A stretch of 64,000 nt of DNA from Hydrotalea sp. GTDB lineage: Bacteria > Bacteroidota > Bacteroidia > Chitinophagales > Chitinophagaceae. The stretch is from NCBI GenBank assembly GCA_022402565.1, contig JAKRSC010000022.1, forward strand, positions 112,474-176,473. The letters run 5' to 3'. The notes beneath the pieces are model-generated. The model searched no databases. It had not been told where the DNA came from and saw only the letters and a program-made list of their open reading frames with translations. Position numbers and translations under genes: made by a program. Of this stretch, positions 1-9,926 are shown one piece after another (the stretch's first letter is position 1; the number at the start of each line of letters is the position of its first letter).

Positions 1-1992
1 TTTACGGAGATCAGCATGTTGAGCAACCTGCATACCTAACCCTTTAAAAAATGTTTTTTCTAATAAGGTTACAATCAATCCACCTTCTGATACATCATGA
101 GCACTAGATAACAGCTGCTGCTGGTTTGCAACGCTTACAAACTTCTGTACTTTAAGTTCTTCGTGAATATCAAAATAAGGTGCTGCTGAATGTTTGTGAC
201 CTAAAATATTATGCACGTATTCAGAACAACCAATATCATCCACAGACTTCCCGATTAGCACAATAATATCACCCGGCTTTTTAAAGTACATCGATAACTT
301 CTGTGAAGTATTTTCTAGTAAACCCACCATACCAATTGTTGGCGTTGGATAAACCGGACCATCCGGATTTTGATTGTAGAAGCTTACATTACCACCTGTA
401 ACGGGTGTATTGAATTTTCTACAAGCCTCTCCCATTCCAGTAACAGCTTTCGAAAACTGGTAATACACTTCCGGATCGTAAGGGTTACCAAAATTAAGAC
501 AGTTGGTTACACCTAGCGGTTCAGCTCCTGAACAAACCAAATTTCTTGCAGCTTCTGCAACAGCAATCATGCCGCCTTTCTGAGGATCAGCATATACGTA
601 TCTGCTATTACAGTCAACCGTCATAGCCAAAGCCTTGTTTGTACCTTTCACCCACACAACTGCGGCATCGCTTGGATCATTGGTTTGGGTATTAGCAGCA
701 CCTACCATGCTATCATACTGTTGATATATCCATCTTTTTGATGCAATATTGGGTAATTGAATCAGTTGTTCAGCAATTCCTCGAATAGCTTCAGATGAAA
801 CATCATTTACCTGATTTATATTCCACTCTTTAATCTGCGCCATGTATTTAGGCTCACGATAAGCACGTGTATATTGTGGGGCACCACCACCAAGTACCAA
901 CTCATAAGCTGGAATTTCAGCTTCTAAGTTTCCGTGCATATAAAACTTCAGCAATTGATCATTGGTTACATACCCAATTTCGCTACAACTCAAATCCCAT
1001 TTTGCAAACACATCAATCACTTCTTGCTCACGACCTTTTTCCACCACCATCAACATTCTTTCTTGGCTTTCGCTTAATAGCAATTCCCAAGCTTTCATAT
1101 TTTTTTGTCGGGTTGGTACCTTCTCTAGGTCAATGTGCATACCTACCTCACCTTTCGCACTCATTTCAGCAGTGCTACAAATGATACCTGCTGCACCCAT
1201 ATCTTGCATACCCACAACTGCGCCGGTTTCAATAACTTCAAGACAAGCCTCCAGCAATTTCTTCTCTTGAAAAGGATCACCCACTTGAACTGCAGGTAAT
1301 TCTTCCGCACTATCTTCTGTGATATCTGCGCTCGCAAAACTTGCACCGCCAATACCATCTTTTCCTGTTGCACTACCTACATAAAAAACTGGATTTCCAG
1401 TACCCAATGCAGTTGCTGAAACTGTTTTTCCAGACTCTACAATACCTACACTCATGGCATTTACAAGCGGATTGGTATGGTAACAGCCATCAAAATATAC
1501 CTCACCTGCAACAGTTGGAACGCCAAAACAATTACCATAATGACCAATACCTTTAACTACACCCGATAAAAGGCGTTTGGTTTTTGGGTCTTGAATATTA
1601 CCAAAACGCAAGCTGTTTAAAGAGGCAATTGGACGAGCACCCATTGTGAAAATATCCCGCTGAATACCCCCCACTCCGGTTGCAGCACCTTGAAAAGGTT
1701 CAATAGCGCTGGGGTGATTATGACTTTCTATTTTAAAAACTACTCCCAAACCATCCCCAATATCCATTAACCCTGCATTTTCTTCACCTGCTTTCACCAA
1801 CATGCGGTTTCCATCGCGAGGCAGGGTTTTCAACCATTTTATAGAATTTTTATAACTACAATGCTCGCTCCACATTCCGCTAAATGCACAGAGCTCAGTA
1901 AAATTGGGCATTCTACCCAGCTTTTTTTGAATCAACTCAAACTCATCTTCTGTTAGCCTCAATTGCTGGGCTGTTGCAACTGTAATTTCCAT
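1..1992 (-). CDS. purL: Phosphoribosylformylglycinamidine synthase PurL (partial, C-terminus beyond window)
   Basis: Catalyses the ATP- and glutamine-dependent FGAR to FGAM step of purine synthesis in the cytoplasm. The frame is open from the ATG at 1992 to the left edge, giving 664 codons without a stop. Seen: the N-terminal [11 protein letters not shown] segment with the conserved His at residue 44, the [10 protein letters not shown]-site motif at about residues 89-95, and two AIRS-like halves. Length and architecture fit the short B. subtilis-type PurL (about 740 residues), which works with separate PurS and PurQ, so roughly the last 75 residues are missing. A -7 box lies 4 nt before the ATG. 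It is divergent from the secreted protein at 2474 across a 481 bp gap. Confidence 0.95.
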   Translation of the reverse strand, partial: MEITVATAQQLRLTEDEFELIQKKLGRMPNFTELCAFSGMWSEHCSYKNSIKWLKTLPRDGNRMLVKAGEENAGLMDIGDGLGVVFKIESHNHPSAIEPFQGAATGVGGIQRDIFTMGARPIASLNSLRFGNIQDPKTKRLLSGVVKGIGHYGNCFGVPTVAGEVYFDGCYHTNPLVNAMSVGIVESGKTVSATALGTGNPVFYVGSATGKDGIGGASFASADITEDSAEELPAVQVGDPFQEKKLLEACLEVIETGAVVGMQDMGAAGIICSTAEMSAKGEVGMHIDLEKVPTRQKNMKAWELLLSESQERMLMVVEKGREQEVIDVFAKWDLSCSEIGYVTNDQLLKFYMHGNLEAEIPAYELVLGGGAPQYTRAYREPKYMAQIKEWNINQVNDVSSEAIRGIAEQLIQLPNIASKRWIYQQYDSMVGAANTQTNDPSDAAVVWVKGTNKALAMTVDCNSRYVYADPQKGGMIAVAEAARNLVCSGAEPLGVTNCLNFGNPYDPEVYYQFSKAVTGMGEACRKFNTPVTGGNVSFYNQNPDGPVYPTPTIGMVGLLENTSQKLSMYFKKPGDIIVLIGKSVDDIGCSEYVHNILGHKHSAAPYFDIHEELKVQKFVSVANQQQLLSSAHDVSEGGLIVTLLEKTFFKGLGMQVAQHADLRK

Positions 1993-1996
1993 GTCG

Positions 1997-2004
1997 CAAA
2001 TGTA
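1997..2004 (-). promoter_or_regulatory. -7 promoter box of purL (leaderless type)
   Basis: TACATTTG on the minus strand matches TAnnTTTG exactly and is separated from the purL ATG by only 4 nt. No good TTTG is seen at -33. Confidence 0.5.
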
Positions 2005-2308
2005 TGAAAGCAAAACGAGAGGTTTGAGAGAAATAGACAGATCGAAATCCAAATCATTTTAGAAGTCTGTGATAACTTAATGGTGAAACTAAAAATCAAA
2101 AACGAGTCACTCTTATTCCAAAAAATGGAGATCATTTCCAAGCTTTAGAAAAAATAGAAAAACAAAATAAACTAACGTATTGGAATACAACTACTTGAAA
2201 GGAAAGAAAGTTTGGCACACAGTTAGCAATTCCATACTACCTAAAATCCAATAAAAAAACCAATGTATAAAGACCAAATTATTTCGAAGTCAGCTTAGCA
2301 TTTCAGTT

Positions 2309-2324
2309 GTAGTAATTTCTTTAC
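2309..2324. promoter_or_regulatory. Candidate NarL-type operator upstream of the DUF4114 gene
   Basis: GTAGTAATTTCTTTAC is an imperfect palindrome close to GTAGTGATTTCACTAC at 55369-55384. It lies about 45 bp upstream of the possible -7 element at 2369. Related sites occur after all three NarL-type regulator genes of the window. The regulator assignment is inference. Confidence 0.35.
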
Positions 2325-2473
2325 AGCGAAACGATGTTTTATCTACAGCCTAAAAAATAGTCTCAAAGTAACTTTATAGTTGGATGAAAAAAGCAAGCTG
2401 CTCAAGCTTTGTAATTGGTTTACAAGCCCTTACCTAACTTCCTCAACCTGCTAAATCCAGAAAACTTACATCT

Positions 2474-4924
2474 ATGAAACAGTTATACACACTTTTAATA
2501 GCTTTTGTACTTCTTCAACTACCTGTCGAAGCTCAATTTAGAACTTTGGGTACTTGGAAAACAGATGGCACCCCTAACTACCTCATCAGTCCCCGTGATG
2601 TGCTAGATTCTGGATTTTTGAGAAGAGTAAACACAACGCTCCCAGAATATAGGGCTGTTCCAATTTATCAGCCCCGGCTCCTATCAGATACCGTTCCTGA
2701 GATATTAGATATTAAATGCGCAACTGATGTTTGGATTACGTTTGTACACGAAGGAGCCAGTTATACCAACATGTTAGGATTCTTCACCTTTACTGGTAAT
2801 CCACCTGCTCTGGCACCCGATAGCAATCAAATAACCCTTATTTTTCCTAATGCGTCATTAAGCGGACTGGGGGGCGGTTTGCGCCCAGGTGATAAAGTTT
2901 TACTTGGAAGCTTTCCAGCCGGCACAAAAATCGGTTTTGTTGTTTTTGCAAATGGCTGGAAGAACAACCGCCCCACCTGGGGATTAGGCCCTGTATTCTC
3001 AGTATCTGCATACAACACGCGCATTGCAGATAGCTCTCAAAGACGACAGACAGTCATGCTGCGAGACGATTCTACAGATCGATTTGTATTTGGGTTTGAA
3101 GATGTACTTAGACCTGGAGGCGATAAGGATTTTAATGACCTTCTATTTTTTGCAACATTAAATCCCAAGAAATGTGCTGAAGATGTTCGTATACCTACTT
3201 TAATCAATGGTGGTACTGTTGTTTATTCTGGAAACACAGGTGGAATAGAAAGCCATAGTTTGGGAGATATTATTGGAAAAAGAAATTATAGAAAAGCAAA
3301 AGAAAACAGAGGGGGTGAAATAAATTATAATGCAACTCCAAAAGTGAGCATTCCAGAAACTCAAATTAATGCAACTGCTACCAAGCTCACCTTGGCTGAT
3401 ATGATGCCTAAGCAAATGTTAGACCCGGGGTTTGAAGTGTACAACACTTCTCCATTCGACCTAACTGGATTTACCAATGCAAAAGAAGTATTGTCTTATG
3501 ACTTTACGTTGAACCAACAAGCTAAAGCTGTAGCATTTGCAACTAGAACTACCAAGGAAGTCTATAACCATACTAAGCCTATTTGCGATCGCTTACGTGG
3601 TGCACAATTGTTAGATGCTGAAGTATTCACTTTAGAAGGATTGGAATTTGTACGCTACACTTTGCTCCAAGAAAAAGGAAATTTGGAATATGCTACTAGC
3701 TTTTCAGTTGGTAGAAGAGGCGGAAGAAATAGTTTTTCATTTCAGAGCAGATGGATGACAAAAGACTACGAATTTGATGATGAAATGTACAACTTCCAGT
3801 TGTGGGCTGTTGCGCCGCACTTAGTGATTGATATGGCACTTGATATTCTCCAGAAACTGAGAAATGAAATGCCCGTTGAAACTATAGGCGTAAAAGCAAA
3901 AGTGCCCGATGCGTTTATTAAAGCTGGACAAAGAGAGGGCAGCAAATTATTGCTCACTATGCAAAACCTAACTTTAAATACAAATGGCTATTTTGAATTG
4001 GATGAAAAAATAAATGAACAAGCTACTGTTACCACTAGAAAAATTCCATTCAACATAAATGGACTTGGAAAATCAATTCTTGAAATACCTATTCAAGATG
4101 CTTATGAAGCCGATATAAGAATGTACTTAAATGGCGAATTAGAAGACATGGTGTATACCAGCGATGGCAACTGGGACCTAGACTACAATCGTGCACAAAC
4201 CACCATTAAACAATTTAAAGTAACCAATCAGCCTAGTAGAATTTATAAAGATGAGTATCCGCTTTTCCGAGATATTTTAATTGAAGGAACAACCAGTAGC
4301 TATGTAACTGCTTATAAATTCCTAAGAGGTGGTGGCGCAGCTGTTAATTTGAATGCATTCAAGGCACTTCGATTTAACGCTAGTGGCGGAAATAAAGTAA
4401 CCATTACTTTAATCAAAGAAGGTATTCGTGATTGGAAAGACCAATACCAAATCAGTTTAAATCTCAGCAAAGAAAACAAAGAGTATTTATTGGCACTTGG
4501 CGATTTCACATCTACGAAATTTGCACAACCTATAGACCTTAGTGATATTACCAGCGTAGTTTTCTCTTTTGAAGTTAATACCAACACAACCATTCAACAA
4601 GAAATCAAACAAGCAGGATTTGTAAAAACTGATGTAGCTTACTTGAGAAGTTTGGAAGCTAAACAGGTAACTGTATTTCCAAACCCAGCAGTTGATAGAA
4701 TTCAGGTGGTATTTAAAAGTCCAATTGCAGAAAGTATCACTTTAAGACTGGTTGAACCAAGTACAGGTAGAATTATTAACCAAATGGCACATACCGCTAT
4801 AGAAGGGGAAAATAGAGTGAGCATGAACCTGCCTATTTCAAGTGGATTGAACCAACTAATTCTGCAGGTGCAAACCGCCAGCGGCCGAACTTACCAACCT
4901 GTTAAAGTGGTTAGAAGACAATAG
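2474..4924 (+). CDS. Secreted DUF4114-domain protein with type IX secretion sorting domain
   Basis: An 816-residue exported protein of unknown function. Residues 1-20 form a signal peptide ending in VEA. Residues about 85-230 resemble DUF4114, ending in the typical acidic motif GFEDVLRPGGDKDFNDLLF (208-226), which suggests Ca-binding loops. The middle (about 300-720) is beta-rich and unassigned. The last 80 residues (from about 735, with VFPNPAVDRIQV) are a Por/T9SS type A C-terminal sorting domain, so the protein is probably moved through the outer membrane and anchored or released. It is monocistronic, with a terminator at 4942-4980, and sits downstream of a candidate NarL-type operator. 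Function could be adhesion or glycan binding; neither is shown. Confidence 0.85.
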   Translation: MKQLYTLLIAFVLLQLPVEAQFRTLGTWKTDGTPNYLISPRDVLDSGFLRRVNTTLPEYRAVPIYQPRLLSDTVPEILDIKCATDVWITFVHEGASYTNMLGFFTFTGNPPALAPDSNQITLIFPNASLSGLGGGLRPGDKVLLGSFPAGTKIGFVVFANGWKNNRPTWGLGPVFSVSAYNTRIADSSQRRQTVMLRDDSTDRFVFGFEDVLRPGGDKDFNDLLFFATLNPKKCAEDVRIPTLINGGTVVYSGNTGGIESHSLGDIIGKRNYRKAKENRGGEINYNATPKVSIPETQINATATKLTLADMMPKQMLDPGFEVYNTSPFDLTGFTNAKEVLSYDFTLNQQAKAVAFATRTTKEVYNHTKPICDRLRGAQLLDAEVFTLEGLEFVRYTLLQEKGNLEYATSFSVGRRGGRNSFSFQSRWMTKDYEFDDEMYNFQLWAVAPHLVIDMALDILQKLRNEMPVETIGVKAKVPDAFIKAGQREGSKLLLTMQNLTLNTNGYFELDEKINEQATVTTRKIPFNINGLGKSILEIPIQDAYEADIRMYLNGELEDMVYTSDGNWDLDYNRAQTTIKQFKVTNQPSRIYKDEYPLFRDILIEGTTSSYVTAYKFLRGGGAAVNLNAFKALRFNASGGNKVTITLIKEGIRDWKDQYQISLNLSKENKEYLLALGDFTSTKFAQPIDLSDITSVVFSFEVNTNTTIQQEIKQAGFVKTDVAYLRSLEAKQVTVFPNPAVDRIQVVFKSPIAESITLRLVEPSTGRIINQMAHTAIEGENRVSMNLPISSGLNQLILQVQTASGRTYQPVKVVRRQ

Positions 4925-4941
4925 AAGAACTTTCGAAACTC

Positions 4942-4980
4942 AAAAAAGCTAGTATACACACTACATATTAGCTTTTTTTA
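4942..4980 (+). terminator. Rho-independent terminator after the DUF4114 gene
   Basis: A 14-bp stem (4942-4955 with 4965-4978, one G-U pair) is followed by a T run. Confidence 0.75.
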
Positions 4981-5036
4981 TATGTACATATTTTTACACA
5001 ATCAACCTTCAATTTTGTGCATTTCATCAAAAAAAG

Positions 5037-5067
5037 TTGACTAAAAGGATTTTTGAAGCTTACTTTG
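5037..5067 (+). promoter_or_regulatory. Promoter of glnN
   Basis: TTG at 5037-5039, a 20-nt spacer, then TTACTTTG at 5060-5067 (one mismatch to TAnnTTTG). The start codon follows 16 nt later. Confidence 0.45.
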
Positions 5068-5083
5068 CGAAAAAATTACCTGT

Positions 5084-7276
5084 ATGTCACTCAGATTTGA
5101 TGCCATTTCCAAACTTTCCAACTCCAGTGAAGAAGTTCATGTACCTGGAGGTATGAAGATTACTGGATTGTTCGGTGAAAACGTATTTACCCTCGCAACC
5201 GCCCGTCAGTTTTTAAGCGATGAAGGTTATAAAAGCTTAGTTACCAGCGTAAAAGGTGGTAAAAAAATTGATCGTACAGTTGCCAATCAAATTGCAAACG
5301 GTATTCGTGCTTGGGCTGAAAGCAAAGGTGTTTCGCATTATACACACTGGTTTCAACCTCTTACAGGAACTACTGCCGAAAAGCATGACTCATTCTTTAC
5401 TATCAAAAGCGATGGCACTCCAATTGAAGAATTTGATGGAGCTGCCTTAATTCAACAAGAACCAGACGCTTCTAGTTTTCCTAGTGGTGGACTTAGAGCA
5501 ACTTTCGAAGCGCGTGGTTACACGGCTTGGGATCCTTCCTCTCCTGCATTTATCATGGAAATTGGTGATGGTAAAACACTTTGTATTCCTACTATTTTCG
5601 TTTCCTATACAGGAGAATCACTTGATTATAAAGCCCCCTTATTAAAAGCTTTAGAAGCAGTGAATAAGGCTGCAATAGATGTATGCCATTATTTTGATCG
5701 CAACGTTCAAAAAGTAACTCCTACTTTAGGTTGGGAGCAAGAATATTTTGTTATTGATGAAGGTTTAGCCAATGCTCGTCCTGATTTAATTCAGTGCGGA
5801 CGTACGGTTTTTGGTGCTGCACCTGCCAAAGGGCAACAATTAGAAGACCACTATTTTGGATCTATTCCAGAGCGTGTGTACGCATTTATGCGCGACTTTG
5901 AAATGGAGTCTTACCGCTTAGGCATTCCATTACGTACTCGCCACAATGAGGTTGCGCCAGCTCAGTTTGAGTGTGCACCTATTTTTGAAGAAGCGAATAT
6001 TGCGGTTGATCATAATACCCTGTTAATGGATGTTATGAATCGCGTTGCAAAAAGACACCGTCTTGTAGTTCTGTTACACGAAAAGCCATTTGCAGGCATC
6101 AACGGAAGTGGTAAACATAATAACTGGAGTTTGGCAACAGATACAGGTGTGAACTTATTAGCCCCTGGTAAAACGCCAAAGACCAACCTCATGTTCTTAA
6201 CCTTCTTTGTGAATGCAATTAAAGCAGTTCATGATTATGCAGATATTATGCGCGCCTCTATTGCATCGGCACAAAACGATCACCGCTTGGGTGCAAACGA
6301 AGCTCCTCCTGCAATTATTTCTGTTTTCGTTGGACAATACCTAGCTAAGGTTTTACAGGAAGTAAAAAACAGGGTTGGCGATAAATTTGATGAGCAAGAT
6401 GAAGCAATTTTAAAACTTGATTTACATAGAAGTATCCCTGAATTGATGTTGGATAACACCGACAGAAACAGGACTTCTCCATTTGCATTTACTGGAAACA
6501 AATTTGAATTCCGCGCTGTTGGTTCTTCTGCAAACTGTGCAAACGCAATGACTGTTTTAAATACAATTGTGGCTGAAACATTGCGCAACTTTAAACAAGA
6601 AGTAGACAGCCATATTGAAAAAGGGGAGAAGAAAGAAATTGCTATCATGCATGTTATCCAAAAGTATATTGTTGATAGTGAGAAAGTATTATTTGAAGGG
6701 GATGGCTATAGCGAAGAATGGCATAAAGAAGCTGAAAGAAGAGGTTTGCCCAACTTGAAAACTACTCCAGTAGCATTAGATGCGATGGTTACAGAAAAAG
6801 CAAAGCGCCTGTTTGAACACAATGGTGTTTATACGCATTCTGAATTAGAAGCTCGCCACGAAATTGAGCTAGAGAAATATATCAAGAAAGTGCAAATTGA
6901 AGCGCGTGTAATGGGCGACCTAGCCATCAACCATATCCTTCCCGCTGCTGTAGCTTACCAAACTGAATTGGCTGGTAATATAGAAAGCCTACAGTCAATT
7001 GGCTTACCTGAATCTGCTTATAAGAGTCAGCTTACCATTGTTACAGAAATCAGTCGACATATCTCTGCTATTTACGAACAAGTAGATGCCATGGTAGAAG
7101 CTAGAAAGGTAGCTAATAATCTTTCAGACACTCGCGCAAAAGCCATTGCTTACTGCGATGAAGTGAAAGGCAAATATTTCGACAGCATTCGTTATCATGT
7201 AGATAAGCTAGAGCATTTGGTAGATGATGAAATGTGGACATTACCTAAGTACAGGGAAATGCTATTCTTAAGATAG
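5084..7276 (+). CDS. glnN: Glutamine synthetase type III
   Basis: ATP-dependent ligation of ammonium to glutamate, the main nitrogen assimilation step. At 730 residues it has the size of GSIII, far longer than GSI or GSII (about 350-470). Seen: a GSIII N-terminal region beginning with VPGGMKITGLFGENVF, the catalytic core with GWEQEYFVI, the ATP-site motif NGSGKHNNWS, the RNRTSPFAFTGNKFEFRAVG block, and a helical C-terminal extension typical of this class. The start is the first ATG, with a promoter just upstream. The gene is followed by a clear terminator, so it is probably monocistronic. No amtB or glnK gene lies beside it. Confidence 0.97.
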   Translation: MSLRFDAISKLSNSSEEVHVPGGMKITGLFGENVFTLATARQFLSDEGYKSLVTSVKGGKKIDRTVANQIANGIRAWAESKGVSHYTHWFQPLTGTTAEKHDSFFTIKSDGTPIEEFDGAALIQQEPDASSFPSGGLRATFEARGYTAWDPSSPAFIMEIGDGKTLCIPTIFVSYTGESLDYKAPLLKALEAVNKAAIDVCHYFDRNVQKVTPTLGWEQEYFVIDEGLANARPDLIQCGRTVFGAAPAKGQQLEDHYFGSIPERVYAFMRDFEMESYRLGIPLRTRHNEVAPAQFECAPIFEEANIAVDHNTLLMDVMNRVAKRHRLVVLLHEKPFAGINGSGKHNNWSLATDTGVNLLAPGKTPKTNLMFLTFFVNAIKAVHDYADIMRASIASAQNDHRLGANEAPPAIISVFVGQYLAKVLQEVKNRVGDKFDEQDEAILKLDLHRSIPELMLDNTDRNRTSPFAFTGNKFEFRAVGSSANCANAMTVLNTIVAETLRNFKQEVDSHIEKGEKKEIAIMHVIQKYIVDSEKVLFEGDGYSEEWHKEAERRGLPNLKTTPVALDAMVTEKAKRLFEHNGVYTHSELEARHEIELEKYIKKVQIEARVMGDLAINHILPAAVAYQTELAGNIESLQSIGLPESAYKSQLTIVTEISRHISAIYEQVDAMVEARKVANNLSDTRAKAIAYCDEVKGKYFDSIRYHVDKLEHLVDDEMWTLPKYREMLFLR

Positions 7277-7299
7277 GCAAGCAATCAATATAGATCGTA

Positions 7300-7327
7300 G
7301 GGCTGGAATTCTTTCCAGCCCTTTTTT
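7300..7327 (+). terminator. Terminator after glnN
   Basis: GGGCTGGA and TCCAGCCC form an 8-bp perfect stem with a 6-nt loop, followed by six T. Confidence 0.85.
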
Positions 7328-7393
7328 GTTTAAACCTTTCAAAGTTTTTAAAGTCTAATACTTACATTAGATTAAACTTTAAACACTTTTAAC

Positions 7394-7780
7394 ATGAAAA
7401 AATTATTATTTGCCCTTACTATCATGTTCGGCTTTGGACTATCATCTTCTTTTGCACAAGGCGGCGGTCAAATGGATCCGGCTCAAATGCTCGAAATGAT
7501 GAAACAGCGCGTGAAGCCTATTATGATGGAAAAAACCAAATTGACAGATGCACAGTGCGACAAAGTGCTTGAAATTCAGTTATGGTCTCAATCGCAAAGA
7601 AGAGGCATGCGCGATTTAAGTCCAGAAGAACGTGCTACTAAAACCAAAGAAATTCAAACAGAGGTTGAGAAAAAGTACAAAGCTATTCCGCTTACTGATG
7701 CTGAAATCAAAACAGTGAATGAGTTTTACGAAGAAATGAGAAAAGCACAGCAACAAATGCGAGGCGGTGGCGGCAAGTAA
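7394..7780 (+). CDS. Small exported helical protein, Spy/LTxxQ-like
   Basis: 128 residues with a signal peptide of about 21 residues ending SSSFAQ. The mature part is highly charged and helical, rich in Met, Gln and Lys, and carries one LTDAQ segment (about residues 53-57) of the sort seen in Spy/CpxP periplasmic proteins; it ends in a glycine-rich tail. A periplasmic chaperone or stress role is possible but rests only on this resemblance. It is an isolated gene between two terminators, so it is likely transcribed alone. There is no experimental function to assign. Confidence 0.7.
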   Translation: MKKLLFALTIMFGFGLSSSFAQGGGQMDPAQMLEMMKQRVKPIMMEKTKLTDAQCDKVLEIQLWSQSQRRGMRDLSPEERATKTKEIQTEVEKKYKAIPLTDAEIKTVNEFYEEMRKAQQQMRGGGGK

Positions 7781-7793
7781 TTCTTCAATTGCA

Positions 7794-7832
7794 TAAAAAA
7801 AGGCGTTCCAAGAAAAGTGGAGCGCCTTTTTT
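7794..7832. terminator. Bidirectional terminator between the Spy-like gene and accC
   Basis: AGGCGTTCCA (7801-7810) pairs with TGGAGCGCCT (7818-7827) with one G-U. It is flanked by an A run and a T run, so it can end both convergent transcripts. Confidence 0.85.
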
Positions 7833-7848
7833 ATTAAACGAATTTGTA

Positions 7849-9186
7849 TTAAACCATTTTAAAAGATTCTAGGAACTTGGTTGTAAAATTACCAGCTCTA
7901 AAATCTTCATTCTGCATTAATTGTAAATGGAATGGAATGGTTGTTTTAACGCCTTCAATCACATATTCGCTCAACGCTCTGTACATAGTATTTATGGCTT
8001 CTTCACGTGTTCTAGCTACTGCAATAATCTTTGCAATCATACTATCATAGTAAGGAGGAATAACATAGCCTGCATATACATGGGAGTCTACTCGAATACC
8101 ATGTCCACCTGGTTGGTGCAGTACTGTAATTTTTCCAGGAGAAGGTCTAAAATCATTATATGGATCTTCGGCATTAATTCTACACTCAATGGCATGCATA
8201 TCTGGGGTATAATCACGTCCACTAATTGGTCGGCCAGCTGCAATTAAGATTTGTTCTTTAATCAAATCAAAATTTGTTACTTCTTCAGTTACGCAATGCT
8301 CTACCTGAATACGTGTATTCATTTCCATGAAGTAGAAATTGCGGTGTTTATCTACCAAGAACTCAATAGTTCCCACGCTTTCATAATTAATAGCAGCAGC
8401 AGCTTTTTTAGCAGCTTCTCCCATTTTTTCACGCAGCTCTGGCGTCATAAAAGGCGATGGAGATTCTTCCACTAACTTTTGATGTCTTCTTTGAATAGAA
8501 CAATCTCTTTCACTCAAATGGCAAACCGTTCCAAACTGATCGCCCGCTATCTGAATTTCAATATGGCGAGGTTCTTCCACAAACTTCTCCATATACATAC
8601 CATCGTTTTTGAAAGCAGCACCCGCTTCTGCCTTAGCAGAGTTAAATGCTTTTTCTAACTCATCTTCGCCATGTACAACACGCATTCCTTTTCCACCGCC
8701 ACCTGCTGTTGCTTTCAACATAATTGGATAACCAATTTCCTTAGCAACAGATTTGGCTTCGTCTAAATCACGCAACAAACCACCACTTCCAGGTACAACA
8801 GGTACACCAGCTTTAATCATGGTTTCCTTCGCAGTGATTTTATCACCCATAGAGTTAATCATATGGGGGGTAGGCCCAATGAACTTAATACCAGAGTCAG
8901 CACAGATTTGTGAAAAAGAAGCATTCTCTGCTAAAAAGCCGTAACCAGGGTGAATAGCATCTGCATTGGTGATTTCTGCTGCAGCAATAATACGAGGTAT
9001 GTTTAAGTAGCTGTCTGCGCCTTGGGGCTTTCCAATACATACAGCCTCATCGGCAAATTTTACGTGCAGGGAATCTTTATCGGCTGTAGAATATACAGCA
9101 ACAGTTTTAATACCCATTTCACGACAGGTTCGGATAACACGGAGTGCAATCTCTCCCCTATTAGCAATCAATATTTTTTTGAACAT
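7849..9186 (-). CDS. accC: Biotin carboxylase subunit of acetyl-CoA carboxylase
   Basis: Carboxylates the biotin of AccB using ATP and bicarbonate, the first half-reaction of fatty acid synthesis. It is 445 residues, full length for AccC. Seen: [18 protein letters not shown] at the N-terminus, the ATP-grasp glycine loop [27 protein letters not shown], and [11 protein letters not shown] of the active site. It lies 68 bp downstream of accB on the same strand, so the two form the accBC operon usual in bacteria. A bidirectional terminator follows. Confidence 0.97.
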   Translation of the reverse strand: MFKKILIANRGEIALRVIRTCREMGIKTVAVYSTADKDSLHVKFADEAVCIGKPQGADSYLNIPRIIAAAEITNADAIHPGYGFLAENASFSQICADSGIKFIGPTPHMINSMGDKITAKETMIKAGVPVVPGSGGLLRDLDEAKSVAKEIGYPIMLKATAGGGGKGMRVVHGEDELEKAFNSAKAEAGAAFKNDGMYMEKFVEEPRHIEIQIAGDQFGTVCHLSERDCSIQRRHQKLVEESPSPFMTPELREKMGEAAKKAAAAINYESVGTIEFLVDKHRNFYFMEMNTRIQVEHCVTEEVTNFDLIKEQILIAAGRPISGRDYTPDMHAIECRINAEDPYNDFRPSPGKITVLHQPGGHGIRVDSHVYAGYVIPPYYDSMIAKIIAVARTREEAINTMYRALSEYVIEGVKTTIPFHLQLMQNEDFRAGNFTTKFLESFKMV

Positions 9187-9254
9187 GCTGAATAGTTGAA
9201 TAATCGAAAAAAAATTGTGACATAATTTAAAATCATATCACAACTATCATTTTG

Positions 9255-9737
9255 TTATGCAGGCTCTACTAAGAAAAGCGGCTGGTCGTATTCTACGGGA
9301 CTTGCATCTTCTACCAATACCTTCACAATTGTTCCTTTCACTTCGCTTTCAATTTCATTGAAAAGTTTCATGGCTTCAATAACACACACCACTTTACCAG
9401 GAGCTACATCAGAGCCCACTTCAACAAAAGATGGTTTATCTGGAGATGGCTTTCTATAGAAGGTACCAATCATGGGACTTTTTATAGTTACCAAATTATC
9501 TGCTTTAGGTTCAGCAGCAGGTGCGGGTGTAGAAGGTGCAGAAGAGGCTTGCGCAGCAGCTGGAGCAGGGGCTGCCACATTGTATACTTGAGGAGCAGGT
9601 GCAGAAGCAGCTACCTGAACCACTTTTTCTTCTTTTTGCTTGATGGTTACTTTCCCGTCCTGATCCTCAATAGTAATTTCACCAATGTTACTTTTGTTGA
9701 TGATTTTGATCAGTTCGTGAATTTGCTTGATATCCAT
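9255..9737 (-). CDS. accB: Biotin carboxyl carrier protein of acetyl-CoA carboxylase
   Basis: 160 residues. The N-terminal region of about 40 residues is followed by an Ala/Pro-rich flexible linker (about 43-77), then the biotinyl domain (about 82-158) with the motif EAMKLFNE; Lys124 is the predicted biotinylation site. It carries CO2 from AccC to the carboxyltransferase. It is the first gene of the accBC operon. A possible -7-like sequence (TATTTTG, one base short of consensus) lies about 60 nt upstream; the start ATG is the only reasonable one. Confidence 0.96.
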   Translation of the reverse strand: MDIKQIHELIKIINKSNIGEITIEDQDGKVTIKQKEEKVVQVAASAPAPQVYNVAAPAPAAAQASSAPSTPAPAAEPKADNLVTIKSPMIGTFYRKPSPDKPSFVEVGSDVAPGKVVCVIEAMKLFNEIESEVKGTIVKVLVEDASPVEYDQPLFLVEPA

Positions 9738-9874
9738 TTTTAGGCAAGTTTAGGGGTAAAAAAGGTTGTTTTTTAGCAAATGAAGGAGCAAAATAGCCTT
9801 TTTTTCACAAAAATGGCTTTTTTTATCTCAATCAAAAGCAGTAAATATTTTTCATAATTGGGGAATCCAATTTA

Positions 9875-9905
9875 GCAAAAAGAAGGGCTGCCGATAAGAC
9901 AACCC
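9875..9905 (-). terminator. Terminator after efp
   Basis: On the minus strand GGGTTGTC pairs with GGCAGCCC (two G-U pairs, 5-nt loop), followed by TTCTTTTT. Confidence 0.6.
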
Positions 9906-9926
9906 CTTTAGAAATAAATTGGGTAA

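Larger units (their letters stand above)
1993..2473. other. 481 bp intergenic region between purL and the DUF4114 gene
   Basis: No gene is supported here; a 60-codon minus-strand frame overlapping the purL start has no family features. The region holds the purL promoter, three ACTAC/GTAGT half-sites (near 2187, 2236 and 2309), the operator-like palindrome at 2309-2324, and a possible -7 element TAACTTTA at 2369-2376, which would give the downstream gene a leader of about 95 nt. Confidence 0.5.

Noticed and set aside
1959..2141. 60-codon frame overlapping the purL start
   Set aside because: Overlaps purL in another frame, AT-rich composition like intergenic DNA, no recognisable motif.
2236..2248. 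13-bp sequence ACTACCTAAAATC shared with 58582-58594 as a stand-alone repeat
   Set aside because: Shared 13-mers are expected by chance in a 64 kb AT-rich sequence; it is mentioned only as support for the operator motif.
6280..6648. 122-codon minus-strand frame inside glnN
   Set aside because: Shadow of a highly conserved gene; no start context or family features. Similar frames antisense to sucD, pntB, mutS and others were left out.
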